Shown piece by piece: positions 1 through 12,218 of a DNA stretch of 64,000 nucleotides (position 1 is the stretch's first letter; each line of letters begins with the position of its first letter). The position numbers and the translations under genes are program-made. The notes under the pieces were generated by a model. That model made no database searches. It was not told the origin of the DNA and saw nothing but the letters and a program-made list of their open reading frames with translations. The DNA comes from Apostichopus japonicus (Eukaryota > Echinodermata > Holothuroidea > Aspidochirotida > Stichopodidae), in assembly GCF_037975245.1 (NCBI RefSeq), contig NC_092568.1, forward strand, positions 6,176,501 to 6,240,500, written 5' to 3'.

Positions 1-1030
1 CGTGCCTTAAAGTTTTCCACTAATGAATGAAATTAGAATCTCACAGGTGATTAATATCTGCCCACACACAAGTTTAAGCAAGCGATAAACCACGAAGAAA
101 GTGAATAGGTGAGTGAAAACTTGCTTTTAGGTTTGTACTATAACCGACCAATTAGAATCACTCTTTAAGGTCAGCTATGGCTGACAATTATAGTTCATAG
201 TTGAAGACAATACTGGTGGTTTGAACACTTCAAAACAAATACCACATAAAAACCTATACATTGGAGAGCGTTTAGCTTTACCTATTTACATTCAGTCCTT
301 CCATTTACTTCCTATATCTCCGCGCCAGATAACAGCGTGTATATCATTAGAATATCAGCGCCCGAAGTAACAAAGAATTGTGGTTAGATTAGTCCACTCC
401 CTCCCGGACGCCCTCTTTTTACTTCCGCATACTCCTAAATGGTATATCATAGCGCTATCACCAATCAGTTTCGTACAAACGCATAATGTATATCGCCCAC
501 CGCCTCGACTCCCCCTCCCCCTGCCCCCACCAACTCTCCATCGAACCACCAAAGAGGGATAAATTATAAACATTTTAGTGAGTATGTTGCATGTCATTAA
601 TTTGATGATACAGTTTTGATGAAAAAGTATCTATGGGACATATTTAAATCTAGAATGCCATCATATAGTTACTGCCAACTTAACGTTTATTTTGTGTATA
701 CATCATTTGACATCGTATTCAGTAAGTTTGAACAAGTTAATACGACGTCCATACGCAAACAGCGGATGCAATCCAATGACAAACAGGTGACGATTCTGTC
801 AATTTTTCGACCAAGATATTTTCTGTTGTGTCTGCTAGATATTTGACTCATTACCGTTTATAAAATGATTGGATCAGCATTAATTCTCATATATTTATAT
901 AAACAAGGAAACACGTTTTCGATTCCAGGTGTTCAGGATATCCTATATACAAATGTGCGCAGACTTTTTGAATAACATAGTATTTGAGAAAATGTGTTTG
1001 TAATACAGTAATACAGTCTACTTCAGTACA
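1..1030. other. no gene recognised
   Basis: Short open frames on both strands here lack protein-like composition, splice context or family motifs. No tandem repeat or terminal inverted repeat was seen. Confidence 0.4.
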
Positions 1031-1155
1031 GTAGGCCATATCCCATTATACGTGTTCAATACAGTAGGCCATATCCCAGTATATGTGTTCAATACAGTAG
1101 GCCATATCCCAATGCTTGTTCAATACAGTAGGCCATATCCCCCAGTATACGCGAT
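1031..1155 (+). repeat. 33-bp tandem repeat, about 4 copies
   Basis: The phrase GTAGGCCATATCCC recurs at 1031, 1064, 1097 and 1128, giving spacings of 33, 33 and 31 bases, with TTCAATACA between copies. It is a short minisatellite. A C-run and T/C-rich tract follow at about 1172-1200. Confidence 0.8.
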
Positions 1156-1569
1156 CAATACCATATGTCACTGCTCCCCCCCCCCCCTCCTCTCCTCCCC
1201 TTTTGAATTATTTTGTTTATCGACAAGGGCTTAGATGCAACATGGTGCATATCATTTCCATTCTACGAAACTACATTTGTGTACTGAAATTTTCCTTTCT
1301 TGGTACAAAAACTTCACCAATTTTTGGGGAAGAAAGGAAAAATACTGTGCATGCCTGCGCGGTTGAAAACCATCCGGTTATATCGCATATTGAAAAAAAA
1401 ATATGTGAATACAAATATATGGCCACTCAGAGAGATACTGCAACCGCGCGCGTAGCGCACATATTTCCCCCAAAATATGTCTGGGGGGGGCACTCTGCCC
1501 CCTGCTCAGAGATCATATATGCATGGTAGGATAACCTTATGTTAAGTGTTTACACAATGTGGTGTAGAT

Positions 1570-2335
1570 CAGAGTTCGTTTAAGGTCAATAGGTGTCAAA
1601 ACTTGAAATTCTTTAAACACGATATCTCCTAATAGGAAACCTCCGTAGTTCTCATATTTTGCACGTGGCTTTCCTACAATAAGTGAAAGAACCATGTTGT
1701 TTTGGGTGGAAGTCAAATGTCATTTGGGTTCAGCAGAGGTCAAAATGTGCAAATCTAAACCTGAACATCAAAGGAGCTCATATATGCATGGTAGAATAGA
1801 CTTATATAATGTAATTTTTTTTAAAGGAAACTTTATCGGCTCTCATAGTTTGCATGTGGTTTTCCTATAATGAGTGTATAAGAACCCCATTGTTTTTGGT
1901 GGAGGTCAAAAGTTATTTTGGGTCATCAATGGTTACAATATATAAAGCTTTATAAACAAACATTTTGTAAACACGATATCCCAAGATCACAAAGTCTTTT
2001 CTATAGTGAGCACAAGTAGGCCTACCCTATTATTTTGGGTGGAGGTAACGGTCATTTGGGGTCATCCGAGGTTCAAATGTCAAAATATCAAAATACTTGA
2101 TCTTGAGAACTCTACCTTCAAAAGAGACTATATATGCATGGTAGATTATGGTAAAATTTGGTATAGCTGAAAGCTCATTTAAGGTTTGCAGAGGTCAAAC
2201 CCTACCAAATTTGTAAAGGTCTCAAATGAAGATGCAAACCTTAAGCTGATTTTACTTCTCCATATGTAGTATATAGAACCTCTGCTGTTTTAGGTAGATG
2301 TCAAGTGTCGGCTAAGGTACATGCAGTATATAAAC
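1570..2335 (+). repeat. tandem interspersed-repeat module carrying AGGTCA half-sites
   Basis: About four diverged copies of a roughly 180-base module follow one another. Each has an ACGATATCTCC-like start, a middle part with GTGGTTTTCCTATAATGAG, and an end of the type TTTTGGGTGGAGGTCA followed by GTCATTTGGG and AGAGGTCAAA. A solo copy lies at 7128-7330, so the module is dispersed. No coding potential was seen. Confidence 0.65.
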
Positions 2336-4260
2336 TTCATCCAGAGTTAGCTTGCAAACTACTCTTGTGTTGTATATGTATTATGTATTTCAAGGCAAGT
2401 AACCGCTGGGAGGAGTTTCCCTCAGGTTAACTGTTGGCAGTACCAGTTATACGAACAAACAAATCAGAACGTTATGCCTCATTGTCATATACGTACGTTT
2501 CGACAACAGGCGTTCATGTTATGAAGATGCACTTGAATTGTTTCTGAGACCATCACATAATGTTTGGATCATTGTTTTGATCACAAAATGTTATGGGGTT
2601 GAGCCGGACAATCCATGAATGTTGTGGGAAGCTAACATCTCTCATACTGAAAAGGACTTTTCATTTCACAGTATGTTTGTTCTCTCTGAATTGAGAGTTG
2701 CTAAAGTAAATGTGCATTCATACCACAGCAATTTCTTCGTTGCAAACTTGCGTAATTTTTCGCGGCCCTTTGACCAACTGCTTCAGTCATTTGGGGCGGG
2801 ATAGGGGGGTGCAACTTTCGTGTGTCAACTACTGTATTTCATGCATCGTCAAATGTAGCCATAGAAGTTTGAGATTTAAATCGACATTGCGTAAAAAGTT
2901 ACTCATATAGGCCTACTATAATTTTCGTGGAGCTGGTTGCTTGAAAATACTGCAAAGCATCCAGAGTAGATGTTGCTCTGTTGTTGGATGTTGTCCGTGC
3001 TTCGCGGGCAACGTGACGGGCACAATTATTGAAGTACGTAGACGTAGGAAATACACTCACTGAACTAGTTTACTAAACTCATCAAGCAAGTTCATTCGTA
3101 AAACGAATCCAGTTCGGAGTTTCGATTTGAAAAAGTGATTGTGGGGTAAATGGAAAATACACAAACCTCCCTCAGCATTCGACTGCATTTTTAGACCAAG
3201 AAGACCGCTTACATGCTACGCAAGAAACGAATCTTCCAAGAAACACTCCGGGTTTGACTATGTGTTGTAGGTACGACGTTACGATCGCGATTCACAGGTT
3301 TTCAGGATTTGCGCAGGTGAAACTGCGAAGTTTGTTTATTTGTTTGTTTATTTATTAGTTTTATCACCAAATAAAAGTTCGAACAGATATGTACATACAT
3401 TAATTAACTGCGTGGAATTTAGCGAGATCTGCACATTACAGGAAATGTTGGTTATTGGTGAAGAGTAGGGAAGTAAAACTGGTCGGTTGAACTAGTGGCA
3501 GGGCGGTGAAAGTCGGTTGAAAGAGGGGCAGTTCGGGCGAACAAGAGGGGCGGGCGTGCCGCCCCTGTAAAACAGCAAAGCGAGGGCACTGGATGGCATT
3601 TCCCTATGTATTGTGTAGTACATTCACAAGTATAGGCAGTTGGGGTTCGATCAGGACATTAACATTACTGTCACACGTTTTATTTTTATATAGGTACATA
3701 AAAATTGGTATTTTGTCTAGACACTCGTTTTCCTTTATTTCCAACATTCACAGCATATGCGCACAACATTTAAGGGGCTAAATTAAATTAGTTGAAAATT
3801 TGCATCATTTAATCGAAGCCCCCAGCTTCGATTGTAGGAATTGTAGATTTGTGACGTGGTTTTGCGCCTTCTGGTGGTGAGTATACTGCAAGAAACTACA
3901 CGCAGTACAACACGGAGGATATAGATGACTTCTACTAAATACTCTACAAAGGTGGATTTCTGCGAAGTAACCAGTGGTTGAAATAACTTCTTGGCAGGAG
4001 GGGTTAATTCACTACTGTACGTACAATCAGATACATCATGAAATATGTGCAGTATGTTGTATAAGCTAGGCTTTCTATTTTGTGACTGTACACCCCGTGC
4101 TCTGGAAATTTCATGGCGATGTTAAATACAGACACTGAAGTTTTCAAAAGCGAGACAGGTTAAGGGGAAATGCAGACATTTAAACTGGTTTGAGCTTTCT
4201 TGATGGCCAGCTGTTAATGTAATAAAAGGTTTCCGTGTCAAGCCATTTCTCCAAGCCTGA
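2336..4260. other. no gene recognised
   Basis: Unique-looking, AT-rich sequence with only short random-looking open frames on either strand. No splice-supported exon, RNA gene or clear repeat was identified. Confidence 0.4.
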
Positions 4261-4268
4261 TCCACCTT

Positions 4269-4916
4269 CAAGGGCGGCGGAAGCACTTTTAATCTGGGGG
4301 GGGGGGGGGGCACCGACATCAAAGGGCACTTTGCTGAAATTCGATTGGACTGATGCAGCCTTATATTTAGTACCCTTTATAACTCTTATTGTATTATCTT
4401 ATTTGCGTATACACATCACTCCATCAACGCCCCCCCCCCCCCCACCCTCAAGGAAAATATGCATACTAGCACTGCAATATCCAATGTGCAAATTGGGAAA
4501 CAAGGAAAAAGTTTTCTTTTGAGACAAAATGAGGTGAAATCATGCTTGTTGCTAATGTAGGAATCTTCCGAATTAGAGTTTATTCCATGTTAATATCTTA
4601 ACAATTTTTTTCCATTCGAAATAGCTTCGAGATTGACCCATAGAAATTCATTAAAAGTCAGGGGCGTAGCCAGGATTTGCAAAGTTATATGCACGACTAT
4701 CTGAGCGGAGCGCCACCATCGGTTGGCGCGGAGCGTCAAGAAAATTTTGGTTTTACAAACCCCTCAGATGGTCGGAAACGGCCCTTCCCGAGTGTTCATT
4801 CTGGTTCCCTGGCCTCTTGCTAACTTGAGACACCTCAATTTTTATGTAGAAAAAGGGCACATTTTTAACCTGAGGAAAAGTGGGGGGCACGTGCACCCCC
4901 AGTTCCGCCGCCCTTG
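4269..4916. mobile_element. hAT-like non-autonomous DNA element with 8-bp target-site duplication
   Basis: The ends are inverted: CAAGGGCGGCGGAA at 4269 and its reverse complement ending at 4916. The flanks are the same eight bases, tccacctt, at 4261-4268 and 4917-4924. CA...TG termini with an 8-bp duplication are typical of the hAT superfamily. The 648-bp interior has no transposase frame. It includes a G-run (about 4297-4310) and, from 4659, a nested fragment starting CAGGGGCGTAGCCAGG that belongs to the family of the element at 56917-57225, including its GCGCCACCAT...GGTTGGCGCG module. Confidence 0.85.
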
Positions 4917-5039
4917 TCCACCTTCCACTAAACTGCTGCCACATGCTTGCAGGTACTACGTAACCTGTAAAAAATATAACTGAAAATAAAAGTTACTCTT
5001 TGGTGTAGTGCTTATTTATACTGTTTATCATACAGAGCA

Positions 5040-5335
5040 AAATGTTATCATTAATCATTGTTGTTGCGTTATCATTAATCATTGCTGTTGTGCTATCATT
5101 AATCATTTTTGTTGTGCTATCATTAATTATTGCTGTTGTGTTATCATTAATCATTGCTGTTATGCTGTCATTAATCATTGTTATTGTGCTATCATTAATC
5201 GTTGCTGTTGTGCTATCATTAATCGTTGCTGTTGTGCTATCATTAATCGTTGCTGTTGTGCTATCATTAATCGTTGCTGTTGTGCTATCATTAATCGTTG
5301 CTGTTGTGCTCTCATTAATCGTTGTTGTTGTGTAA
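5040..5335 (+). repeat. 24-bp minisatellite, about 12 copies
   Basis: The unit is close to TGTGCTATCATTAATCGTTG plus four bases, repeated about twelve times. The copies nearest 5335 are most alike and those near 5040 are more diverged. Because 24 is divisible by three, several frames on both strands stay open. These are artefacts and no gene is proposed. Confidence 0.9.
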
Positions 5336-7127
5336 TAGTTGGACCTGAACGTCATACATAGTGGGTCCGTACTCTAACCCATAACTTATCTCTTTTTAAA
5401 CCGTGCGAACACAGAATAGTTGTTTCTGAATGACCGGAAACTCCTGAATAGAGTTGAAAATCTGAAATAGAATTGTCACCTTCCTTTGGCGACATGATAC
5501 TAACGGTGTATCGAGAAAACTTTGTTGACAACTAGTACGGTAACCATTTACAACGTCAAGTCAAATTTTGAAACTGAAGAAAAAACAAGGTCAAAGATTA
5601 AAACGTGAACTAAACCAAGAAATGTGCCAACACGGCGAAATGTATTGAATCGGCAGGAATGATTGACTAGGTAATCAGTTGGTAACAACACTTTAGGGAA
5701 GGGCGGGGGGGGGGGATCTTGCGATAAGGCTTCCTTTTATGCATTAATCGTTGATGAGCCCATACAGAGCAACTCCTAGAACTTCTGAAATTCTTGTTTA
5801 CGACATGATATCGATATTGGCGAACCGATGACATGAATTAGTGAAGTCACTGTACGGTCAAAACAATTAGTAGAAGAAAAATGTTTACGAAGATGTTTCA
5901 AAGTTTCAAAGAGTCATACTGAGCCCAACTGACGCAACAATGAACTTATTGAAAATGCAGTCTGTCGTGATGTGCGATTGAGAAATGTGATTTTGACAAG
6001 GTAAACACCCCCCTCCCCCAGCCCCCACCTCACCATCGCCTCAGACCCTTTCGGAAATCGATGAGTCGGGCCGACCCGACGTTCAGGTTTTTCACAACTT
6101 AAGTGAAAGCTGAATGGTCTTCTGCAATCTGTTTGATGTTGTTTCATTTTCGGTTTACCAGGATGTTATTGTCAGTCCTTGCGATCATATAACGCCGATG
6201 TTCCCTGTGAAATAGAGGGATTCGGTAGGATTATGTAGGGTCATTAAACTCTTCGATGGGCAGATGTCTTTGTAATCTTTCGTGGCCGGTATGTTAATCC
6301 ATGGAGCTATAGCTCCATGGTTAATCACACCCGGTCCTTTGTGTAATGAAGATCATTTATTTCCACAGGAATGCGGTGGTATGGGTGGCATGTGTTTCAA
6401 CCGCCTGCAGTATAGTTGAATCACCCATTGCCACATCAGGGGTTACGAAGAAACGAGTAGGCTACATTTAGTGGTAGCAATTCAAATTAACACACGGTTA
6501 GATGATAGAATACTTTATTTAAACATCCAAAATGGAAATTAGCAAAGATATGTATGGCTAGAACGGGACAAGCCTACCAACTAGGCTTGGTCGGTGGAGA
6601 TCCCTGTGCATAGCCATTTCTTTTCTGGGTGCGCCAGTCAGAAGCCACAATACCTTGCATATACAGTGACCATGGATCCTCCCTCCCCCCCCCCCCCCCA
6701 CTTGCATTTCATTCGATGTAACCCAGAAAGCGACAGGGATGACATTTAAAAGATTTTCGACTTTTATGTACAGTAATGAACAGTGATGGGCTAAAACGTG
6801 ATCCGGTCGTAAATATAGCCCCTCGTTCCCACGCAGTTTGTTTATTATTCCATGAAGCCGTTTATTTATTATTTTCATGTTAATGTACGCTGTTCATTTA
6901 GTTACATCCTTTCTGTTAAATTTTCAATACTTTATGATCTTTCACAATACAGATCATAACTTGACGAGACAAGGCAAAAGCATATTGACTTGACAAGAGG
7001 ATGGAAACGTTACCATTTTAAGCGTTATATATTAATACTAGAAGGAAATGTTTGGGCGACCATGTATTAAATGGAGTCATTTATTAATCGTTAATAGACA
7101 AAACGTTTATAGAGCAAAATTATAAGA
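5336..7127. other. no gene recognised; contains one perfect palindrome
   Basis: No supported gene. A 22-bp perfect palindrome centred on GAGCTATAGCTC occupies 6299-6320. G- or C-runs occur near 5706 and 6681. Confidence 0.4.
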
Positions 7128-7330
7128 GCCTGGTCTTGTTTTTCTCTCAAATCGTGAAACCTTGTAATCACGATATCTCAATACTGGAAGCTTGGACTGA
7201 CCTCTAATTTAGTGTGTAGAAGTATCACATTGAGTTAAAGAAGCCTATTGTTTTGGTGGAGGTCAAAGGTCATTTGGAGTCATCAGAGGTCAAATCATAA
7301 AACCCTTGTAAACATGTACACCCTCACTAT
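7128..7330 (+). repeat. solo copy of the AGGTCA-bearing repeat module
   Basis: It matches the modules at 1570-2335 (ACGATATCTC, then TTTTGGTGGAGGTCA, CATTTGGAGTCATCAGAGGTCAAA). This copy contains a perfect direct repeat of AGGTCA spaced by one base at 7260-7272. Confidence 0.65.
7260..7272 (+). promoter_or_regulatory. perfect DR1 nuclear-receptor-type motif inside a repeat
   Basis: AGGTCA-A-AGGTCA is the textbook DR1 arrangement recognised by RXR heterodimers and HNF4-type receptors. The motif is read directly. Any regulatory use is inference, because it sits in a dispersed repeat about 11 kb from the nearest recognised gene. Confidence 0.3.
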
Positions 7331-7654
7331 ATCCATTACGTCAGATTCATGAAGAAAACTGTTCATGTTACATCATCGTAACCACAATGCATATTTGCAT
7401 TCTGGTTCTACTACCAATTGTGAATATTAATTTACGGTATTACGGTTCATTTACCTCCTTATCGTCCTTGTATTTTACAGACGGGCAATAAACGTAGCTT
7501 TAACGACGAATCCATGTGATATATAACGTTTTCCTGTTAATACACTGTTACATTTTACAAATGGCGTTCCACACGTCTAGAATGATATCGAACTATACCC
7601 ATCACCTTCGATTATGTTAAATTATATATAATGAGGACTTGATTTAAGCTCGGG

Positions 7655-8150
7655 TGGCGCACGGAGTAATCACCCCTCCTCCCCAAGGTGTTGCCCACGG
7701 AATGCCCACCCCTCCTCCAATAGATGTGGCCCACTAGTGATCAACCCTCCTCCCCTAGGCGTGGTCCACTGAGTGATCAACCCTCCTCCCCTAGATGTGG
7801 CCCACTGAGTGAATAACCCTCCTCCCTAGGTGTGGCCCATGGAGTGTCAACCCCTCCTCCCTAGGTGTGGCCCATGGAGTGTCAACCCCTCCTCCCCTAG
7901 GTGTGGCCCACGGAATGCCTACCCCTCCTTCCTTAGGTGTGTTTTACTGAGTGATCACCTCTCCTTCTCCTACGGTGGCCCATGGAGTGCCAACCCCTCC
8001 ACCTCTAGGTGTGGCCCACTGAGAGATTTACCCTCATTCCCTAGGTGTGGCCCACTGAGTGATCACTCCTCCTCCCCTAGAGAGTGACCACCCTTCCTCC
8101 GCCATTAGGTGTGGCCCACGGAGTGACCACCCTTCCTCCCCTAAGGGTCC
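7655..8150 (+). repeat. about 37-bp minisatellite, roughly 13 copies
   Basis: The unit combines CTAGGTGTGGCCCACTGAGT with a C/T-rich segment (CCCTCCTCCCC). Unit length varies by a few bases and the copies are moderately diverged. Open frames across it reflect the repeat and not a gene. Confidence 0.85.
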
Positions 8151-9540
8151 ATCTGGTATCGTTTTCGTGACGTTCTTTGCGATAGCAACACCTCTGTTCA
8201 ATCAGCATTGCCGTTCGGTTACCCGGCCAGGTTACAGTTATCGATGATAGATTTGAAGAGATCTAATCTTATATTTTGTGAAGTCAATGCCTACATCCTC
8301 GATCCTACCGGAAATCCGATCATTTTCTACATAAGTGTATCTTATTTCAAATAATTCAAACTAAAATCAGTCATCACCAGTAACGATTTCTATTGGGTCA
8401 TGTAGCTATATGGCCTACCCACAAAGAAACTCGAGTCGATCTAACTTTGAAAATACAGTGACTATACTGACAAAACGTTCATTGGAGAATTTTGCGTTCA
8501 AGTTGCTGTGATTAGACCTATAATAGGCCTATATTACCATGGAGTTAAAATATTAAAGGATTCATGTTGGAATGCAATTAAATAAGCTCTAGTTACTACA
8601 GCGGCAAGTTCATAAATTTATTGGCATTTATATTTATGTAAATCTATACTCTCAAGGAGAAATCTTCGTAGGTTCTTCAAGGTTAGCATGTTACAGTATC
8701 GTAGCATATAGAGCCAGGGTACTGAGACCTCCATATTAGCTATAATTTAGTACATAGGCGTTCTATTCAGGTATAGCAGGGAGTTGTTATGTCACACCTC
8801 CCTGGGTGTAGTTTGTGTTTTCTGTGTGCAGTCTGAGCGTACGCTCTTATCATTGATCGGCCCACGCTGAAAGATCTGTGCAGTTTAATGCGGCGGTAGG
8901 TGGTAGGTCACCTCTCAAAGTCATGATATAACGCTTCCATACTAAAGGTTAATACCCATCTCACCTCTATTTGATCTTGCTGAGCAGACATGAAATTCTT
9001 ACAAGAAACAGATAACCTCTTGCACCTACATCCTTTCAAAGAAAACAAATAAGAAAGTTTCTTCCGCATACCATGGAGGTAAAAACATCTGTTTTTACCT
9101 CCATGCGCATAGCAAACGCTTGTACTCGTTTGGCACCTGTTGCCTGCGTAGCCGTTGGCTCTGGTCTAATAAGTTTGGGGCGAAACGCTAGGACAACAAA
9201 CTACTGATGTACGTAACGCGTAACGAGTCAGCATTGGTTGAGTCAGGGAGTGTTTCCATAACAACTCCTTGGTTGAGTTATGTAACTATTCTTGTCCAAT
9301 TGAAGCCACGTCCATGTCACTTCAACACATTAGTATAAACCATCTGCTGGAGTCAAATCAAAATTAGTTAATTTAAATACGTCACCATGAGTTATTTCAG
9401 AGTGAAACAGGAGTCCAACTAGCCCGAGCCTGAGACAAGACCGAGCCCAGAGCATACCAAGCCCAGAGTCTGCACATGATCTGGGCATACCTTATCATCC
9501 CCCATCTTGTACTTCTTCCCTCACCATACTAATGTGCTTC
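8151..9540. other. no gene recognised; contains one perfect hairpin
   Basis: No supported exon. A perfect 16-bp stem with a two-base loop is present at 9072-9105; it starts CATGGAGGTAAAAACA and closes with the exact complement. Confidence 0.4.
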
Positions 9541-9611
9541 TATATCAGATAACACGTGTGTAACTGCGCACCTGGTCAGGTTTGCGTGAAACACACGTGT
9601 TATCTGATATA
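9541..9611. repeat. 71-nt perfect hairpin (21-bp stem)
   Basis: TATATCAGATAACACGTGTG at 9541-9560 is matched exactly by its reverse complement at 9592-9611, and T9561 pairs with A9591, so the stem is 21 bp with a 29-nt loop. Each arm contains a CACGTG E-box core. It could be a tiny inverted-repeat transposon relic or a structured RNA; the sequence alone cannot decide. Confidence 0.75.
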
Positions 9612-9727
9612 AACTTTCCTGTGTGAAGACAAATTTGGCTTGAACACTGAAATAGTACACTGTGTGTTTAATCATGAATTCGTGCAGAGGAGCTGCCTTT
9701 TTCATCGAAGGCATTTATATGGAGTAT

Positions 9728-10717
9728 CAGGGACGTAGCCAGGGTGGAGCAGGGGGAGCGACTGCTCCCCCCCCCCTTTTAGTGACGATTTTTTTTTTTA
9801 GCATGGTATTTTGTCAGGGTTACATCTCTATGTTCCGACGTCTCTATGTTCCGACATCTCTATGTTCCGACGTCTCTATGTTCCGACAATTTGTTTGGAC
9901 TCAAATTTTTGTTAACCAAATTTTTTCAGACTTTATTTTTTTTTGGACCAAAATTTTTGACCAACATGTTTACGGACCAACTTTTTTCGGACCAAAATTA
10001 TTTTAGACCAAAATATTTTTATGACCAAATTTTTTTTGGACCAAAATTTTTGACACCAACATGTTTTCGGACCAACTTTTTTTCGGACTGATTTTGGTCC
10101 CAAAAAATTTGAGTACAAACAATTAAATTTCGGGTCACAAGCAATTTTCGGTCACAAGCACTATTTGGGTCATAACAAACTTTGGGCCCTTTTTTTTCGT
10201 GAAAAAATTTCGTGCGTCCAAAAAATTGTGTCCCCCCAAAAAGGTAGGTCAGAAAAAATGTTGGTCCAAAAAAATTGAGTCCCCCCAAAAAAATTGGGTC
10301 CCTAAAAATTTGGGGCCCAAAAAATTAAGTCCCCCCAAAAAATTGGGTCCGAAAAATGGGGGACCAAAAAGATTAAGTCTCCAAAAAAAAGTTGGGTCCG
10401 AAAAAATTTTGGTCAAAAAAAATTAGAGTCCAAACAAATTGTCGGAACATAGAGACGTCGGAACATAGAGACGTCGGAACATAGGGATGTCACCTTTGTC
10501 AGTGCTCTTTTGATCTTGAAAACTCGTCAGCTCCGTTAACTCGATTTTAATCGTAGTAACATTCAGGCCTACTGATTCAAAACATTGCACCAGATCGCAT
10601 CTGAGGACCTTCAATTGTTCAAAAAAATCACACCTCCCCCTCCCCTCAGACCCCCCCCCATATCAATCGCAAGAAGTGCCCCCTCCTTCCCCTTTCAAAT
10701 TCCTGGCTACGTCGCTG
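9728..10717. mobile_element. hAT-like non-autonomous element with internal fold-back and degenerate minisatellite
   Basis: The left end CAGGGACGTAGCCAGG and the right end, whose complement reads CAGCGACGTAGCCAGG, form terminal inverted repeats. Flanks tggagtat (9720-9727) and tggggtat (10718-10725) are an 8-bp target duplication with one mismatch. Inside, a second inverted repeat made of iterated TCTATGTTCCGACG units (about 9825-9900) faces its complement (about 10425-10490). Between these arms lie many degenerate units of the type TTTTGGACCAAAATTTTT. No transposase is present, so movement would have needed an enzyme supplied in trans. Confidence 0.8.
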
Positions 10718-11690
10718 TGGGGTATTAGGTCATAATTAACTCTAAAAGTTCAATATACTTATATCAATTTGATACTCACACTCACTTCCAATAACACGAT
10801 GAATTTGTTTATTTGTTCACAACGTTAGGAAAAGAATCATTATGTCAGGACAATATCAGCATGTTACAATTTAATGCCATTATATACATCAGCATGCCAG
10901 TACTAAAATGATTATGTCCTTGTTTTATATTAGTGTCTTTAAAATTTTCGAAAAATTTTCAGATCTTAGAACTGACTTTCGATGTCAATACCTTCTACAA
11001 ACACTTGACTGTACTTCTGCGACTCTACTGGGTAGGCAGCTATACATGTAAAAACTCTTACTATACTCTACTGGGTAGGCAGCTATACATGTAAAAACTC
11101 TTACTATACTGGCAAACTTCAACGAGCAATTTACTGCCACTCTCCAAGCACATTCCCTCACTGAGACACGTAATTGGTAAGTTCAACACTGTGAATATCT
11201 ACCAAATATACTAAAGGGTCACGAATTCCAGAAAGTTCTTCATCTTTTGGAAAACGTCTTGTAATTTTTTATCAACATGCTGTAGGATGCATTTGGTGGC
11301 AAGTTCGGACGTTACAGAAAGACAGTTTGATCATAAAACTTATACGAACGGCCCTTACATATCATGAAGATAATAATATGATAATTCGATATCAAACGGA
11401 ACTAGAGACCGGTCTCGGTGAAGTTGGCAATCTATTTTATCCTGCAGCATACGTACGTTGTATAAAAGTAGCATGTTTCCTATCGAGTACCTGATATATA
11501 TAGTTGTGTCATGTTACATCTGGTAATGCTGTAACGGTACAAAGTATATGTGTGTGTCGGCGTCATCAAAACTTTGGCACAATTTCTCTAGGTGTATAGT
11601 TTTCTTCTAGCTTCAGACGTTTTCATGAAATACGCTTACTTCTGGAAAACAAGGACATCACATATGTCCATGGCATCGTACTATCAGGAG
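10718..11690. other. no gene recognised; one 43-bp tandem duplication
   Basis: A 43-base segment beginning ACTCTACTGGGTAGGCAG is exactly duplicated in tandem (11022-11107). Otherwise no supported gene or repeat. Confidence 0.45.
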
Positions 11691-12004
11691 CAGGGGCGCA
11701 ACCACCATTTTTGTATGAGGGGGGGGGGGGGGAGTATGGTGGTGAGAAACTATACTAAAATGGAGAGTGCCTGGATTCAAAATTGTGCTGTATCTTGTAA
11801 CTTTTGAAACAATGTTGAAGAATGTTCGACTGTTTAGGTATACCGCTCACACATGCTTTATATTTATGCATTGTACGCTATGGTTTTCTTGTACCCTTCT
11901 GTCTGCCCCTAAGGTGGGTGAAGGGGGGGGGGGCGCTCCGCACCTTTTTTAAATTTGGTGGCTACAGTTCCCCTCCCCCATAAGTATACGTAGTTGCGCA
12001 CTTG
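11691..12004. mobile_element. hAT-like MITE, 314 bp, with exact 8-bp target-site duplication
   Basis: It starts CAGGGGCGCAACCAC and ends with the complement of CAAGTGCGCAACTACG. The same eight bases, atcaggag, flank it at 11683-11690 and 12005-12012. Its interior (G-run, then a segment resembling AATGTTGAAGAATGTTCGAC) matches the copy around 15459-15840. No coding capacity was seen. Confidence 0.88.
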
Positions 12005-12218
12005 ATCAGGAGATATGGATTATTATCAACAGTATACCTTTGCGGTTATGATGTGATGTTCCGTATTTACTTCCGTATTTAAGATGCTTTCGTACTTACA
12101 TTGTTCTCCAAATCGGTCCTTACGTTGTCCAAGAACAGGACAAACAGACAAACAAACACGTTTGACTTCAATGGTAGCACTATGACGTCGCAGATTGTAA
12201 TATAAACAGTACCTGTAA

